In this document: one piece after another, positions 50,665 through 63,068 of the stretch
Layout of the letters: each line of letters opens with the position of its first letter
Numbering within the stretch: position 1 is the stretch's first letter
Assembly (NCBI GenBank): GCA_944989445.1
Contig: CALYLW010001097.1
Location: 62,001 to 126,000, forward strand
Origin: Ampullaceana balthica
Lineage: Eukaryota; Mollusca; Gastropoda; Lymnaeidae
Direction of reading: 5' to 3'
DNA length: 64,000 bases
Notes under the pieces: model-generated
The model's input: the letters and a program-made list of their open reading frames with translations, nothing else
Databases searched by the model: none
What the model was told of the DNA's origin: nothing
Translations under genes and position numbers: made by a program

Positions 50665-51800
50665 ATCGAAGAGCTCGCGAGTAAAATGTTTCGTAAGTCA
50701 ACGAGAAATGGAATTAGATTCAATTCGATGTTACTCTTGTATTCAACAACCGTTTATTTTTCGCCCTTAAGGTTTTAGTGTCACCCATCTCTTAGTGTTT
50801 ATTTATAACATCATCCTATGAAGACGTCCAGGATAATTTCCCTTTCCTAACTCATGTCGCTAACACTCCTCTATCAGTAATCATGTCTAACACACTTAAT
50901 AATTATATCTCATTCTCTCTCCCACTTTCTCCGTCAACCCGTGACAAGAGTCTGTCTCCGTCTACCCGTGACAAGTGTCCGTCTCTAATCTCCAAGCCAC
51001 ACCAGCTGCCGTAAATCTGCCCCCTTCCCCCCCCCCAACCGAGTGGCTGTCATGGTGAAGGAGATCAATACCTCAACAAACCAAACGTCAAACAACGAAC
51101 ACGGCATCAACACAAAACAGCTGACTGGGTGAGGGAAAAGGGGGGGGGTTGAATGTTGACCCGTCACCCCTGGGCCCATCAGATGTCACATGTGGTCAGT
51201 TCTTATCCCTGACAGGTGTCCCTGGAGCCCAGTTTTTATCATACTTCCAATTAAAACAGACATCTGATTCTAACAGCAATTACCTCAAGCACGTTAGTCA
51301 TATGTATAAAATAATTTTTTTAAGTGAAAATAATGAAAAAATTCTTTTTTCAAAATTTAATTCTTCAGCCACAAGAACGACTTTCATTTATTTGTGAATA
51401 TAAAAACTTCCTAATATCAACTGAAATCAGAAGTGAGATATCTGACGAGAGGCTGAAAACAAAAACTTTCAAAGAATAACCTGGCGTTATTTTTCAGATA
51501 AATTTTATAGCACTCTAATACTATAACCAGGTGCTTTATGTAATCTTTGGATTTCTTCACATCTCCTTTCAATTATGCCCAAAATTAGATGGCCAATACT
51601 GAGAGGCTGATGGATATGTTGATGTTCTGATCGTGTTGATGATGTTGATGATGTTGATCATCCTCCGATGCACGATTCGTTGTAGGAAGACTTCAGATAA
51701 TTTCTTGTCGTGCTAAGTGAATATATAGCTTGCCAAGAACGGTAACACAGCTCAATCCTTTTAAAATTTCATTGTTTGTATGAATAAACTCCCGTAACCA
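50665..51800. other. Sequence without recognised genes
   Basis: C-rich and AT-rich stretches, and a GATGTTGAT repeat at 51634-51660. Frames here have no similarity or splice context I can support. Confidence 0.4.
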
Positions 51801-52030
51801 AGGACAATCTTATTAAATACTGACAATCCAATTAAATTATGGCAATCCTATTAAACAATAAAAATCATATTAAATAATGACAATCCCCTTAAATATTGAC
51901 AATTCCATCAAATAATGCCAATCCGATTAAATAACGACAATCCTATTAAATAACGACAATCCTATTAAATAACGACAATCCTATTAAATAAAGACAATCC
52001 TATTAAATAATGACAATCCCATTAAATAAT
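51800..52030. repeat. 19-bp minisatellite, about 12 units
   Basis: Units AAATAACGACAATCCTATT, more diverged to the left. Confidence 0.9.
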
Positions 52031-52186
52031 ACTAAAAAAAGCAAATGAAACTTAAAGAGAGTTGTGACGAAAAGATAAACTTGGCACGCGCTAATAACAC
52101 GACGCTGCCAAGCCAGCAGGAAAGGGAAACAATTCGATGGCGGTAACCGGTTGTAACCATAGCAACCAAAGGCTATTCAAGACAAC

Positions 52187-52294
52187 TATATAAAGTCGAC
52201 AAGCGTGTTAACATTCTAAGAAGAATATTCCAGCCATTAGCAACCTTTGTCAATGCTATGAAATTACTTGCAGCATGGATGACTCCCTGGCTTC
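52187..52294 (+). promoter_or_regulatory. Possible TATA promoter and first exon
   Basis: A TATA box (TATATAAAG, 52187-52195) is followed after 62 bases by ATG at 52258 in the frame MKLLAAWMTPWL, which looks like a short signal peptide start. A donor GTGAGTACG follows at 52295. No second exon was found on the + strand downstream, so this may be chance. Confidence 0.22.
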
Positions 52295-53036
52295 GTGAGT
52301 ACGACGCGCTCCAACGCCTCTCCTCCATACGTCACAGCACGCGCTCAGAATTCACATGGCCGACATGTGCACTTGAGCACGTTGGGTTACTGGCTGGAAG
52401 CTGAGTGTTAATCAACTGTGTTTAAACACAATAGGCTAGAAAGGGAGGTGCTCATCGGCTGTGTCGTAACACATTTTGACCAGGCGGGTATTGTGTTCTT
52501 GATAGTGTTTAAACACAACTAGGCTCGACGGCTAGTGTTAAGTGACTGGGTTTAAATACATCTTGGCTAGATGGCGTGTGTTTAGTGACCATTATTCGCT
52601 GTTTTGAGGTAAAGATCCCGTTCCACCCAGCGACCGCTTCCTAATGGGATCCAAAGAGCCTGCACATGATGCCGATGACAGTGGTCATCCTAATCCAGAT
52701 GGATCCTGTTCCTCAAAGGGATCCCATTGTCTTTACTAGGATTCTACTGCCAAGTGAAATCATGAAGTGTGCGTACTGTCCTTGGCCGGGACCCATCAGC
52801 ACGTTTAAAAGCGGCTGCCTTACTGTAAGCCTTCAATGAGTCACAATAAGAGAAGAGCAGCTTTCACCTTTAAAGAAACGTATACAATTCTAGAGTTATA
52901 ATTCATTATAAAAAATATATTCATTTACAGAAATTTGTGACCCATGGCTATTTTTCGAATACCAACAGATGAACAAGACAATGTAACCGCTCATTTGAGA
53001 TAAAGCGCGTTTATTGTACACTTTTCAATAGTACCA

Positions 53037-53697
53037 GATTCTTTGATCTCTATAGTAACACTAGATTCATTGATCTCTATAGTAACACTAGATTCATTGA
53101 TCTCTATAGTAACACTAGATTCATTGATCTCTATAGTAACACTAGATTCATTGATCTCTATAGTAACACTAGATTCATTGATCTCTATAGTAACACTAGA
53201 TTCATTGATCTCTATAGTAACACTAGATTCATTGATCTCTATAGTAACACTAGATTCATTGATCTCTATAGTAACACTAGATTCATTGATCTCTATAGTA
53301 ACACTAGATTCATTGATCTCTATAGTAACACTAGATTCATTGATCTCTATAGTAACACTATATTCATTGATCTCTATAGTAACACTAGATTCATTGATCT
53401 CTATAGTAACACTAGATTCATTGATCTCTATAGTAACACCATATTCATTGATCTCTATAGTAACACTAGATTCATTGATCTCTATAGTAACACTAGATTC
53501 ATTGATCTCTATAGTAACACCATATTCATTGATCTCTATAGTAACACTAGATTCATTGATCTCTATAGTAACACTAGATTCATTGATCTCTATAGTAACA
53601 CTATATTCATTGATCTCTATAGTAACACCATATTCATTGATCTCTATAGTAACACCATATTCATTGATCTCTATAGTAACACCAGATTCATTGACCT
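53037..53697. repeat. 27-bp minisatellite, about 24 units
   Basis: Units GATCTCTATAGTAACACTAG plus ATTCATT; the left part is almost uniform, and variants (CTATATT, CCATATT) gather at the right. The 9-codon frame open through it is a repeat artefact. Confidence 0.96.
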
Positions 53698-53867
53698 ATT
53701 TTATTTCTACTACAAAGATTGAGAATACCCCTCCCCCCCCGACCTAGTTTCAAGTTTCGTCGAGTCCGGGTAAGTGCCGGGTCAGCGAATACTAGCCATG
53801 TCCGAGTCATTAGCCTGACCACCCCTTGACTGACACCGTACAGCCACGCAGCCTTAAGGACTCCCAT

Positions 53868-53985
53868 TTACCGAGGACTCCCATTTACCGAGGACCCCCT
53901 ATTACCGAGGACCCCCTATTACCGAGGACCCCCATTTACCGAGGACCCCCATTTACCGAGGACCCCCTATTACCGAGGACTCAAA
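53868..53985. repeat. 17-bp minisatellite, about 7 units
   Basis: Units TTACCGAGGACCCCCAT with ACTCCC and CCCCTA variants. Confidence 0.92.
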
Positions 53986-54042
53986 ACTATTATTGTTTCC
54001 CAAATGTCTGGTGACTTCCACTAACAGCTGCCTTGGCATAGA

Positions 54043-54533
54043 CCTTCAGGGAAAGATAGACCATCAGGGAAAGATAGACCATCAGGGAAAGATAGACCAT
54101 CAGAGAAAGATAGACCTTCAGAGAAAGATAGACCTTCAGAGAAAGATAGACCATCAGAGAAAGATAGACCATCAGAGAAAGATAGACCATCAGAGAAAGA
54201 TAGACCATCATATATCAGAGAAAGATAGACCATCAGGGAAAGATAGACCATCAGAGAAAGATAGACCATCAGGGAAATATATACCATCAGAGAAAGATAG
54301 ACCATCGGGGAAAGATAGACCATCAGGGAAAGATAAACCATCAGGGAAATATATACCATCAGAGAAAGATAGACCATCGGGGAAAGATAGACCATCAGGG
54401 AAAGATAAACCATCAGAGAAAGATAGACCATCAGGGAAATATATACCATCAGAGAAAGATAGACCATCGGGGAAAGATAGACCATCAGGGAAAGATAGAC
54501 CATCAGGGAAAGATAAACCATCAGGGAAAGTTC
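54043..54533. repeat. 18-bp minisatellite with a higher-order pattern, about 27 units
   Basis: Units GATAGACCATCAGGGAAA and GATAGACCATCAGAGAAA. A block containing TATATACCATCAGAG recurs three to four times at about 72-90 bp, giving a second-level period. Confidence 0.95.
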
Positions 54534-54539
54534 TGTCAT

Positions 54540-55315
54540 ACATAACAGTCATCTCGGTGACGGGTCCACACAAAGACAGTCGGTAAAGATGGCCTAAAGG
54601 GCTTTCTCAGCTGTTGCTCGTCTATTATGTCCATTATCAGGCAGGGTGGGGAAGGGTAATAAACGCTGACCATTCTTTCGGCCAACAGCGCAGAGGCCAA
54701 GCCCCATGTCAGTCTATTGATCACATTCTTTAAGTAAATAATGCAACATTTGCAGGAAAGAGTGGGGGCGTGCTTGGTGGTAAAGGGGGGGGGGATCCTC
54801 GCTTTTGTTGCAAGTCATCGAGGCGAATGGCATTTCAGAACTTTTCTTTTTCTTTCTTTCCTTTTGTAGACTTTCTAACGTAGCGAACTCTGGATGGAAA
54901 GGTTAGTTCAGCCGAACTGCCTCTGCCTTGGGGCTGGGAACTTTTCTATGCCCAACTGGGGGACTGACCCGGTGCCTATTCACACGACTCCAATGACGTC
55001 ATTTACACAGGATTGGGGATCTCCTTAAACTAATTAAACTGATGGCAGCCAATCATTCTAGGCGTGTTGTGTGACGTTGTTGTTGACGTCATTTCAAAGT
55101 GTCCCCTTAGCCGGGCAATGGAGTTTAAAAAGCATGCCGAGCAACGACCTCCCCACCCCTCCCCCACAACACCAAAATTTTGTTTTGTAAATGTAAAAGA
55201 TTTTTTTTAAAAACCCACAGATTGCAATAATTTTATTTGTATCAACTAGTGGATTCAACCTGTAAGCGAAATTTTGGCTTCAAAACATTTTTATACAAAC
55301 ATTCTAAAAAGCTGT
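54540..55315. other. Sequence without recognised genes
   Basis: No element or exon seen; short CT-rich and G-rich runs only. Confidence 0.35.
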
Positions 55316-55319
55316 CTCA

Positions 55320-55640
55320 CACATGACACCATTTGAACTACCCTGTCTCAAAAACGACACTATTTCAACTACCCTGTCTCAAACACGACACTATTTCAAC
55401 TTCCCTGTCTCAAACACGATACTATTTCAACTGCCCTGTCTCAAACACGACACTATTTCAACTACCCTGTCTCAAACACGACACTATTTCAACTACCCTG
55501 TCTCAAACACGACACTATTTCAACTACACTGTCTCAAACACGACACTATTTCAACTACACTGTCTCAAACACGACACTATTTCAACTACCCTGTCTCAAA
55601 CACGACACTATTTCAACTACCCTGTCTCAAACACTACAAA
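55320..55640. repeat. 31-bp minisatellite, about 10 units, split by a transposon
   Basis: Units hold CTACCCTGTCTCAAACACGA and CACTATTTCAA. Diverged units of the same type (AACTACCCTGTCTCAGAGAC) continue at about 57683-57730, on the far side of the element at 55665-57676. Confidence 0.93.
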
Positions 55641-55664
55641 ATTAAATTTTGAACTACCAAGTCT

Positions 55665-57676
55665 CAGTTAAAGGTTGCCAGATGGCTGTCTCAAAAATAC
55701 CGGACACTAGTGTCGACTGTCGATGGCACAAAAAGCCAAAATAGCAACATGAATAATGTGCGGTTTTGGGATCATTGAATAGGTTTAGTGAACTGTTTGA
55801 ATTCAAAAAGTGCTATAGTCTGTAAATGTCATTAATATTCATATGATCAAATCAATATAAAAATGATGCGTTGCAACATTCGTATATTGAATATAGAATA
55901 AGATCGGAATCTCATTAAACATCCTTGCTTTATTTTATGTTCAAAATATGGCATAATTATTAATGCAATAATATAATAAAATAATAATATTGTTTTTCTT
56001 CTCTCTGGTAATATGTCTGCATGCTTATGCCATGTTTTCTGGAGAAAATTACAGTATTGCAAATATCAAAATATAGCAAGATTGTTGGCGTCCTTATGTC
56101 TCGTAAGACGGCGGAATTGTCTGTGCTCCTGTGGAATTTGCGCGCATGGCTTTGCAGCCTCTGCTGTGGCTGTACAAGCCCACTCCCGAATGGCAGCCTT
56201 TGCTGTACTTCTGACACTGAAAGGTTGTATTTGTGGTTGGCTGATTTGCTCTCCTTTTTCTCTTAAGGCGATTTACTTCTGCGACCTGTTGCAGGTTTCT
56301 TTCTCCTGCTTCCAGCCCGGCAGTCAACGCCTGTCTCCATCTGTACCTGTCCACAGCGAGTTCCTCCGAACTATTTATGTTAATGCCAATAGCTTTGAGG
56401 TCTCTCTTGCAGAGGCCGGCCTGTAGTCCTCTTTCCTTTGGCTTGCTCAGAATAGAGGATGTCCTTTGGGATTCTGCCATCCTTCAATCTGCGCACATGT
56501 CCCAACAATCTAAGCCGACGCTGGCAGAAAACAGTTGTCATACTTTGTATTTTTGCCTGTTGTAGCACCTCATTGTTGGTGACATGGTCCTGCCAGGCGA
56601 TTCCCAGGATGCGCGGAGACAGCGCATGTGGAAAGCACTCCATCTCCATTCTTGTCTGGAGTATAGGGTCCAGGATTCACTGGCATAAAGGAGGGTGCTT
56701 AACTCACATGCACGGTACACAGTAATTTTGATTCTGATGGTCAGCTTTTTGTTGTTCCAGACTCTTTTTGAGAACCTGGCCAGAGTTGTGGAGGCCTTGC
56801 CGATCTTTATGTCTAGGTCGGAATCAAGGGACAGGTTGTTGGTGATATTGGAGCCAAGGTATGTAAAGTGTTCCACGGCCTCAAGTTGGCAACCATTGAT
56901 GGTGATGTTGGGTGGCTCAGCTTCATGGGCCATCACGTTAGTCTTTTTGAGGCTGATGGTTAGGCCGAAGTCGCTGGCGGCCTTGGCAAAGCGGCCCATT
57001 AGGCTTTGCAAATCTGCGACTCTATTAGCAAGATTATGTCACTAAAAAATAAATTTTTGTTCATGTTAGGGGCTTTTGAACATCTCCCAACTCTTATTTA
57101 AGTTCGAACTTTCTATTTTTGTCTTTTTGAAGACTTTGACTAAGTACAATACTGTCACTACATTGCACAATAATCATCAGCATTTTGAAATAATAAAACG
57201 CTGATTGACTTTATATTTATCACAAGACTCGGCTGCTTTCAATAATTTCTTGTTCTTAAAAATTTCCTCCTTAAATTCTGTGCAGGTATACGGTATATTA
57301 AGAAAACACACACACTTCTCACAGATTCAACGTACATCCGATTACGTTCATCAGTCTGTGAGGCGTTTAAAATTGTTTTGTAATGCCAGAATGGATTAAC
57401 GTTTAATTCTTTACGTGCTTCATTTATTTAATAAAAGACAATTGGTGTGTTTTTAATTACAATCCAAATTGCAAATTTCGATGGGTAATTAGGTCAAACG
57501 GTCGATTATATAATCAAAAGATTTTAAGATTTCTTTAAAAAGCCTACTAGTGTATTGAATTAAGGAAAATTGAAAATACCGGACATATGCATGTCCGGTA
57601 TTGCTTCAATTTTTTAACTGGACAAATAACGATAATACCGGACAGTCCGGTTAAAAACCGGACATCTGGCAACCCT
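55665..57676. mobile_element. Transposon with GGTTGCCAGATG inverted ends, inserted in a minisatellite
   Basis: The left end has GGTTGCCAGATGGC (55673 on) and CCGGACA; the right end has CCGGACATCTGGCAACCCT (57658-57676), its inverse. The flanks CCAAGTCT and CTAAGTCT match at seven of eight bases, as for an 8-bp target duplication. It splits the 31-bp array. Inside is a LINE fragment on the - strand; no transposase of its own is visible. A hAT assignment is likely but not proven. Confidence 0.7.
56080..57020 (-). pseudogene. Non-LTR retrotransposon reverse-transcriptase C-terminal part
   Basis: On the - strand, over two frames, comes LMGRFAKAASDFGLTISLKK, then HFTYLGSNI, YRACELSTLLYASESWTLY, then in a shifted frame RILGIAWQDHVTNNEVLQQA, RLRLLGHVRRL and GRIPKDILYSEQAKGKRTTG. 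It ends with a C2HC-like finger (CQKYSKGCHSGVGLYSHSRGC, first Cys partly lost). This is the thumb and C-terminal part of a LINE of the kind common in invertebrates. It is 5-prime truncated and frameshifted. Confidence 0.88.
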
Positions 57677-57771
57677 AAGTCTCAGAAACATTATTTTAAC
57701 TACCCTGTCTCAGAGACATGGCACCATTTGAAAAATATAAATTAACGGAGGCAACTGCGATATTCTGTGGT

Positions 57772-58470
57772 CTTTAATAGTGGCTACTCCAATATTCTAT
57801 TGTCAAACTGTGGCTACTAATATATTCTATTGTCAAACTGTGGCTACTAATATATTCTATTGTCAAACAGTGGCTACTAATATATTCTATTGTCTAACTG
57901 TGGCTACTAATATATTCTATCGTCTAACAGTGGCTACTAATATATTCTATTGTCTAACTGTGGCTACTAATATATTCTATTGTCTAACAGTGGCTACTAA
58001 TATATTCTATTGTCTAACTGTGGCTACTAATATATTCTATTGTCTAACAGAGGCTACTAATATATTCTATTGTCTAACTGTGGCTACTAATATATTCTAT
58101 TGTCTAACTGTGGCTACTAATATATTCTATTGTCTAACTGTGGCTACTAATATATTCTATTGTCTAACTGTGGCTACTAATATATTCCATTGTCTAACTG
58201 TGGCTACTAATATATTCTATCGTCTAACAGTGGCTACTAATATATTCTATTGTCTAACTGTGGCTACTAATATATTCTATTGTCTAACAGTGGCTACTAA
58301 TATATTCTATTGTCAAACTGTGGCTACTAATATATTCTATTGTCTAACTGTGGCTACTAATATATTCTATTGTCTAACTGTGGCTACTAATATATTCTAT
58401 CGTCTAACAGTGGCTACTAATATATTCTATTGTCAAACAGTGGCTTCTCCAATATTCTATTGTCTGGCTC
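57772..58470. repeat. 30-bp minisatellite, about 23 units
   Basis: Units GTGGCTACTAATATATTCTA plus TTGTCTAACT; CAAACTG, CTAACAG and TCGTCTAACAG variants recur in an ordered way, suggesting pair-wise duplications. Confidence 0.96.
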
Positions 58471-58479
58471 ATTAAAAAC

Positions 58480-59790
58480 TGAATGTTTAAAAGTTACTGC
58501 TGCAGCAAAATATTGTATTTAACAGTGACTATTGCAATTTTCTATGGTCTGGACATATGCTACGGCAATATTCTACTGTCAAACAATTTAATGATCATGC
58601 TGGAACAAGAAGTTGGGCTCACGGAAATAGAACCCAGCGAAATCTCCATCTCAAATATACCAAAGCCCACAATATTTGTTACATCACAGCAACCAACTGA
58701 AGAGCGTTGAGGCAAAGGCTGGTCCACAAAGTCGAATCGTCCGATCGTGTGAAAAGAACTTAAGAACCGATCCAATGAGTGAAGTCCCAACTGTATTTAC
58801 ACCACACAAAAAAATCCCTTAAACCAATGTCCATAAAAGTAGTCGATTATTCTCAGCTTCAATAGCACAACACGTAAAATACATTCTCTCACAGACGTTT
58901 GCTTTTACTTTTCAATTCAACAACTAGTCTTCAGGGAAATGCGATTCTCCATTACAATGTATATTACTCCGCGTGGAAGTAACCGACCGTATTACTCTAT
59001 TAGACCAGCAGAGGTCTCCAGAGAAACCCAACAATTGTTACACAGACAGACAGCCGGCCTTTGTACACGAGGATACTAGTGAAACTGTTGTATAGATATG
59101 AGAGGAAGAGGGTGAAAGTGTCTTTATGTGTGGACGTAAGAGGAAGCTGGTTACATTGTGTGCGTAGACGCTAGAGGAAGTTGGTGAAATTGTCTTTGTG
59201 TGAAAGAAAGAAGTTGGTGAGAATATCAATGTGTGATGGTGAAAGGGTAAACTAAACTGTAGCTATCTCACTAGCCCTCAGCGACACTCGAGCTTGGACG
59301 ATGAGATTTTCTCCTCGGTCAGAACAAACACTTCATGTACCCTCAAATTTCTGTCTCCCAATCGGAACTCCCTATGCCCCCACCCCTCCGAAAAGTGTCT
59401 AGAAGGATAGTACTGGAAATTGGAATGTATGAGTGCACGCGCGCGCGTGTGTGTGTGTGTGTGTGTGGTGACGATGATATTCTGACAGGATGCAGTCATC
59501 GCCGAGTGGACTCCATTGCGATATGAAAAATAAATTCACGATATGAGTCACGTGATTAAAAAAACATAACCGTAGTGAAACCCGATACATAACCTGACCT
59601 GAAACACATCACACAGCAATTGAGTACACAGGTGTGCCTGCTTGCATGATTACACCGGGTTCAACTATTGGGGATAAAATCAACCTTAACCGTTACTTCC
59701 AGTTACTAAATACAACGACTAGTAAATATGTCACCTGCAGTAAACAAATCTCATAAATAGTACAACTGTTACTTCCGGTAAACAAACCCA
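58480..59790. other. Sequence without recognised genes
   Basis: A coding-like frame ends at 58708-58710 (LEQEVGLTEIEPSEISISNI, then PKPTIFVTSQQPTEER) but has no known family, and the opposite strand is open too. A CG-then-GT alternating run at 59438-59468 could adopt Z-DNA. Confidence 0.3.
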
Positions 59791-59794
59791 GTTA

Positions 59795-60172
59795 ATAGTT
59801 CACGTGGTACTTCGAGTAACCGAATCCCACGATTAGTTCACCTGGTACTTCGAGTAACCAAATCCCACGATTAGTTCACGTGGTACTTCGAGTAACCAAA
59901 ACCCAGGATTAGTTCACGTGATGCTTCGAGTAACCAAATCCCAAGATTAGTTCACGTGGTACTTCGAGTAACCAAATCCCAGGATTAGTTCACGTGGTAC
60001 TTCGAGTAACCAAAACCCAGGATTAGTTCACGTGGTACTTCGAGTAATCAAATCCCATGATTAGTTCACGTGGTACTTCGAGTAATCAAATCCCATGGTT
60101 AGTTCACGTGGTACTTCGAGTAATCAAATCCCATGGTTAGTTCACGTGGTACTTCGAGTAATCAAATCCAAT
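59795..60172. repeat. 38-bp minisatellite, about 10 units
   Basis: Units TTAGTTCACGTGGTACTTCG plus AGTAATCAAATCCCATGA. Each unit includes the E-box CACGTG. Confidence 0.94.
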
Positions 60173-60174
60173 AA

Positions 60175-61255
60175 AAAGTTCATCAGTGATCTTATTGTCA
60201 TGCTCTCTGTCAAGTTTTGTTCTTAGAGACTCCGCCCATCTAAAAAATGTTTTTTTTTAAAGAAACCTTTCAGTTTTCATTGATACAGGGAGACAACTCT
60301 TCAAGCTGATGATGCAGACGTGCACTGGGGGCGGGGATGGTTGAGGAAGCGGCGGGTCGGAGGGTTAAGAGGTCTGGACCACTTAGTCGGTGTTGCCTGA
60401 TATTTTAAATTCATTGTCTGAATACACACAATCCTGCAATCTATTTATAACGCAGGTTTAATTATTATAAACGTACGTCGTAAGCCTCATTTTGGCGCCC
60501 CTGTGCTTCGGCACCCGGGGACACCTCTGCGACTCATAGAATCAAATCCCTAGACTTCTCTTGAAATTTAATTGACAGCAATGCCATGAGCAGCAAGTCG
60601 TTTACATAAATCAATAAAAAAATAAATACCCGATCAATGACTAAATTTCCGAATAATCAAAGGATATCCGACCAATGCCAAGATATTTGATCAATGCTAA
60701 ATTAAAATACTCGACAAATCATATAAATTTTCGACCGATTCCAAGATGACCCACAAATCCCAGGATGTCCGACCGTCTGCAGCATGACCGACTAAAACTC
60801 GAGGATGTCCGACTAATCCCTGGATGTCCGGCTAATCCCAGATTGTTCCCCCAATCACATTAGACACGAATTAGAACCAGAGCAATTTTCTTTACAGCGT
60901 AGCAAAAAACACAATAACAAAATACTTCAAAGGTTGCATTTATTGCTGGGTGAGGAAAAGCAAAGATCGGAATGAGTATTTATTGATCCAGGGTATGGGA
61001 CCCCGTTTCATGCCGACACCAGCCCGCCTACAAAAAATAAAAATAAGAAACTTTGTTTAAAAAGAAAACAACAACAAAATGTAGAACATTTTCTCTTAAC
61101 TGTTGACGTCTAACACCGATACGAACCCCGACCTCTTCCTTAAAAAGTAAATAAAATGGAGGGATGAAAATAATTTCTGTGCACTCAAAGGCCAAGTGTT
61201 TATTTGACTTTTAATGTCACGTGTTCATTCTGTTGGTTATTTGTAGAATCCTGCA
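60175..61255. other. Sequence without recognised genes; weak short repeat
   Basis: Between 60630 and 60840 a degenerate unit around CCGACCAATCCCAGGATGTC can be traced. No exon seen. Confidence 0.4.
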
Positions 61256-61257
61256 TC

Positions 61258-61702
61258 TCAAATTAAACCAACTTTATGACTTATGATTAAATTAAACCAA
61301 ATTTATGACTTATGATCAAATTAAACCAACTTCATGACTTATGATTAAATTAAACCAACTTCAAGACTTATGATTAAATTAAACCAACTTCATGACTTAT
61401 GATCAAATTAAACCAGCTTCATGACTTATTATTAAATTAAACCAACTTCATAACTTATGATCAAATTAAACCAACTTCATGACTTATGATCAAATTAAAC
61501 CAACTTCATGACTTATGATCAAATTAAACCAACTTCATGACTTATGATCAAATTAAACCAACTTCATGACTTATGATCAAATTAAACCAACTTCATGACT
61601 TATGATCAAATTAAACCAACTTCATGACTTATGATCAAATTAAACCAACTTCATGACTTATGATCAAATTAAACCAACTTCATGACTTATGATTAAATTA
61701 AA
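61258..61702. repeat. 29-bp minisatellite, about 15 units
   Basis: Units AAATTAAACCAACTTCATGA plus CTTATGATC; the right half is nearly uniform and the left half varied. Confidence 0.95.
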
Positions 61703-62104
61703 ACGACGCGCACGTACCAACCCTCTATGCCACTAAACTCCTTGGTGATCGGTAGGCCACAAGTGCTCTACACTCTACACTTTCCCTCGAGTGGCGTCTA
61801 CGATAAAATGTTTCAATACCATTTTCAGCCACTTTCTGATGTCCAACAATATGAATCTATGTTCACACACATTCGTTATTAATAAAAAAATCTTCATCAC
61901 CAGGAAGTCCATTGTGACGTGAAATGACCATTAAGTGACCTTCCCTTTGAAACTCGGTTTTAACATCTTAAAAGATCTCCAAATGTGGTGAAGCTGTGTA
62001 CACAATATGACAAGAGAAATCCTCATGATCAGCTTGTTACCCCTGACCTGCACTGGCCCTTGAAAGGCGGATAGATCAGGCTAAAAAGTGAATTGCACTA
62101 CTCA

Positions 62105-62260
62105 TCTTTGACATGATAGAGGGCACCATCCATCTTTGATGTGTTAGAGGGCAACACTCATATTTGACGCGCTAGAGGGCACCAATCACTCATCTTTGAC
62201 GTGCCAGAGGGCACCACCCATCTTTGACGTTTTTGAGGTCACCACTCATCATTGACGCCA
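62105..62260. repeat. Short degenerate repeat of about 30 bp, 5 units
   Basis: Units built on CATCTTTGACGTGNNAGAGGGCACCA. Confidence 0.75.
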
Positions 62261-62264
62261 TTGT

Positions 62265-63060
62265 ATCGATCTGATCTTCCCACATGGAATGAATATTCGA
62301 TACCACCATTTGCACTCGTCACCGAACATTAGGTTCACCGGCAGTAACCCCTGATGTCTTTTTTTTTAAAATCCTTTGACTAAACTCTGAAATTTTTTAG
62401 GACATTCAGCGTAAATGTCAGTACATTTAAAAGTCTTTGCACAGGATCAACTGCCCAAGAAATCTGTCAATCCAAGTCAGATAAAGACGTCCATGCCAAG
62501 ACAAAGTGAAACAGTTCAAATTGTGCCTAATTTTAGCCCGTATTTCACCGCCCCACACGCTTTGTTCAAGAACTTCTTCTTGGCCTCGACCAATTATCCT
62601 GGAACCCAAATTGTCTTTCTTTGCGCGGAGACGCTTTGAGCGCGATCCTTAAAGAGGATTTATTTTGACGTGATGTTGACAGAATAAATGGATGGTCATT
62701 AGATCCAGGGAAATCTCCATCTTGTTGCTGACAACTTCAAGGATTTTCTCGAAAATAACGGATTAAGTGTCCATACGTCAAAACCCTCAAATACATCGAC
62801 ACGTTATGAAACAAAAATATATTTCCATTTCGCTATAAAATTGTCTAAATTAAATTTCTCCGACCTGAAGTAACAAAACCATTTAAAAATAAATGTAATA
62901 CATAAAAAAAAAGTTTTTCCTAAAAGAACTAAAATATGTTTGAAAACTGACTCAAACTTTAACTCTAAACCTCAGACGAATCCTAAGCCTAACCAACTCC
63001 AAGAATGTCGAGTAGAGCTATCCCACGAAATTATCGTTAATCAAATTTAGTTTTTGAGTT
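62265..63060. other. Sequence without recognised genes
   Basis: A 74-codon frame at 62415-62639 is open but has no similarity I recognise, and its opposite strand is open too. Confidence 0.35.
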
Positions 63061-63068
63061 GTTACAGT

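Noticed and set aside
53043..53747. 234-codon frame of LISIVTLDS units
   Set aside because: 27-bp minisatellite read in frame; no leader, splice or family evidence.
56013..57045. + strand frames of up to 137 codons
   Set aside because: Shadows of the LINE fragment coded on the - strand.
57780..58475. 231-codon frame
   Set aside because: 30-bp minisatellite read in frame.
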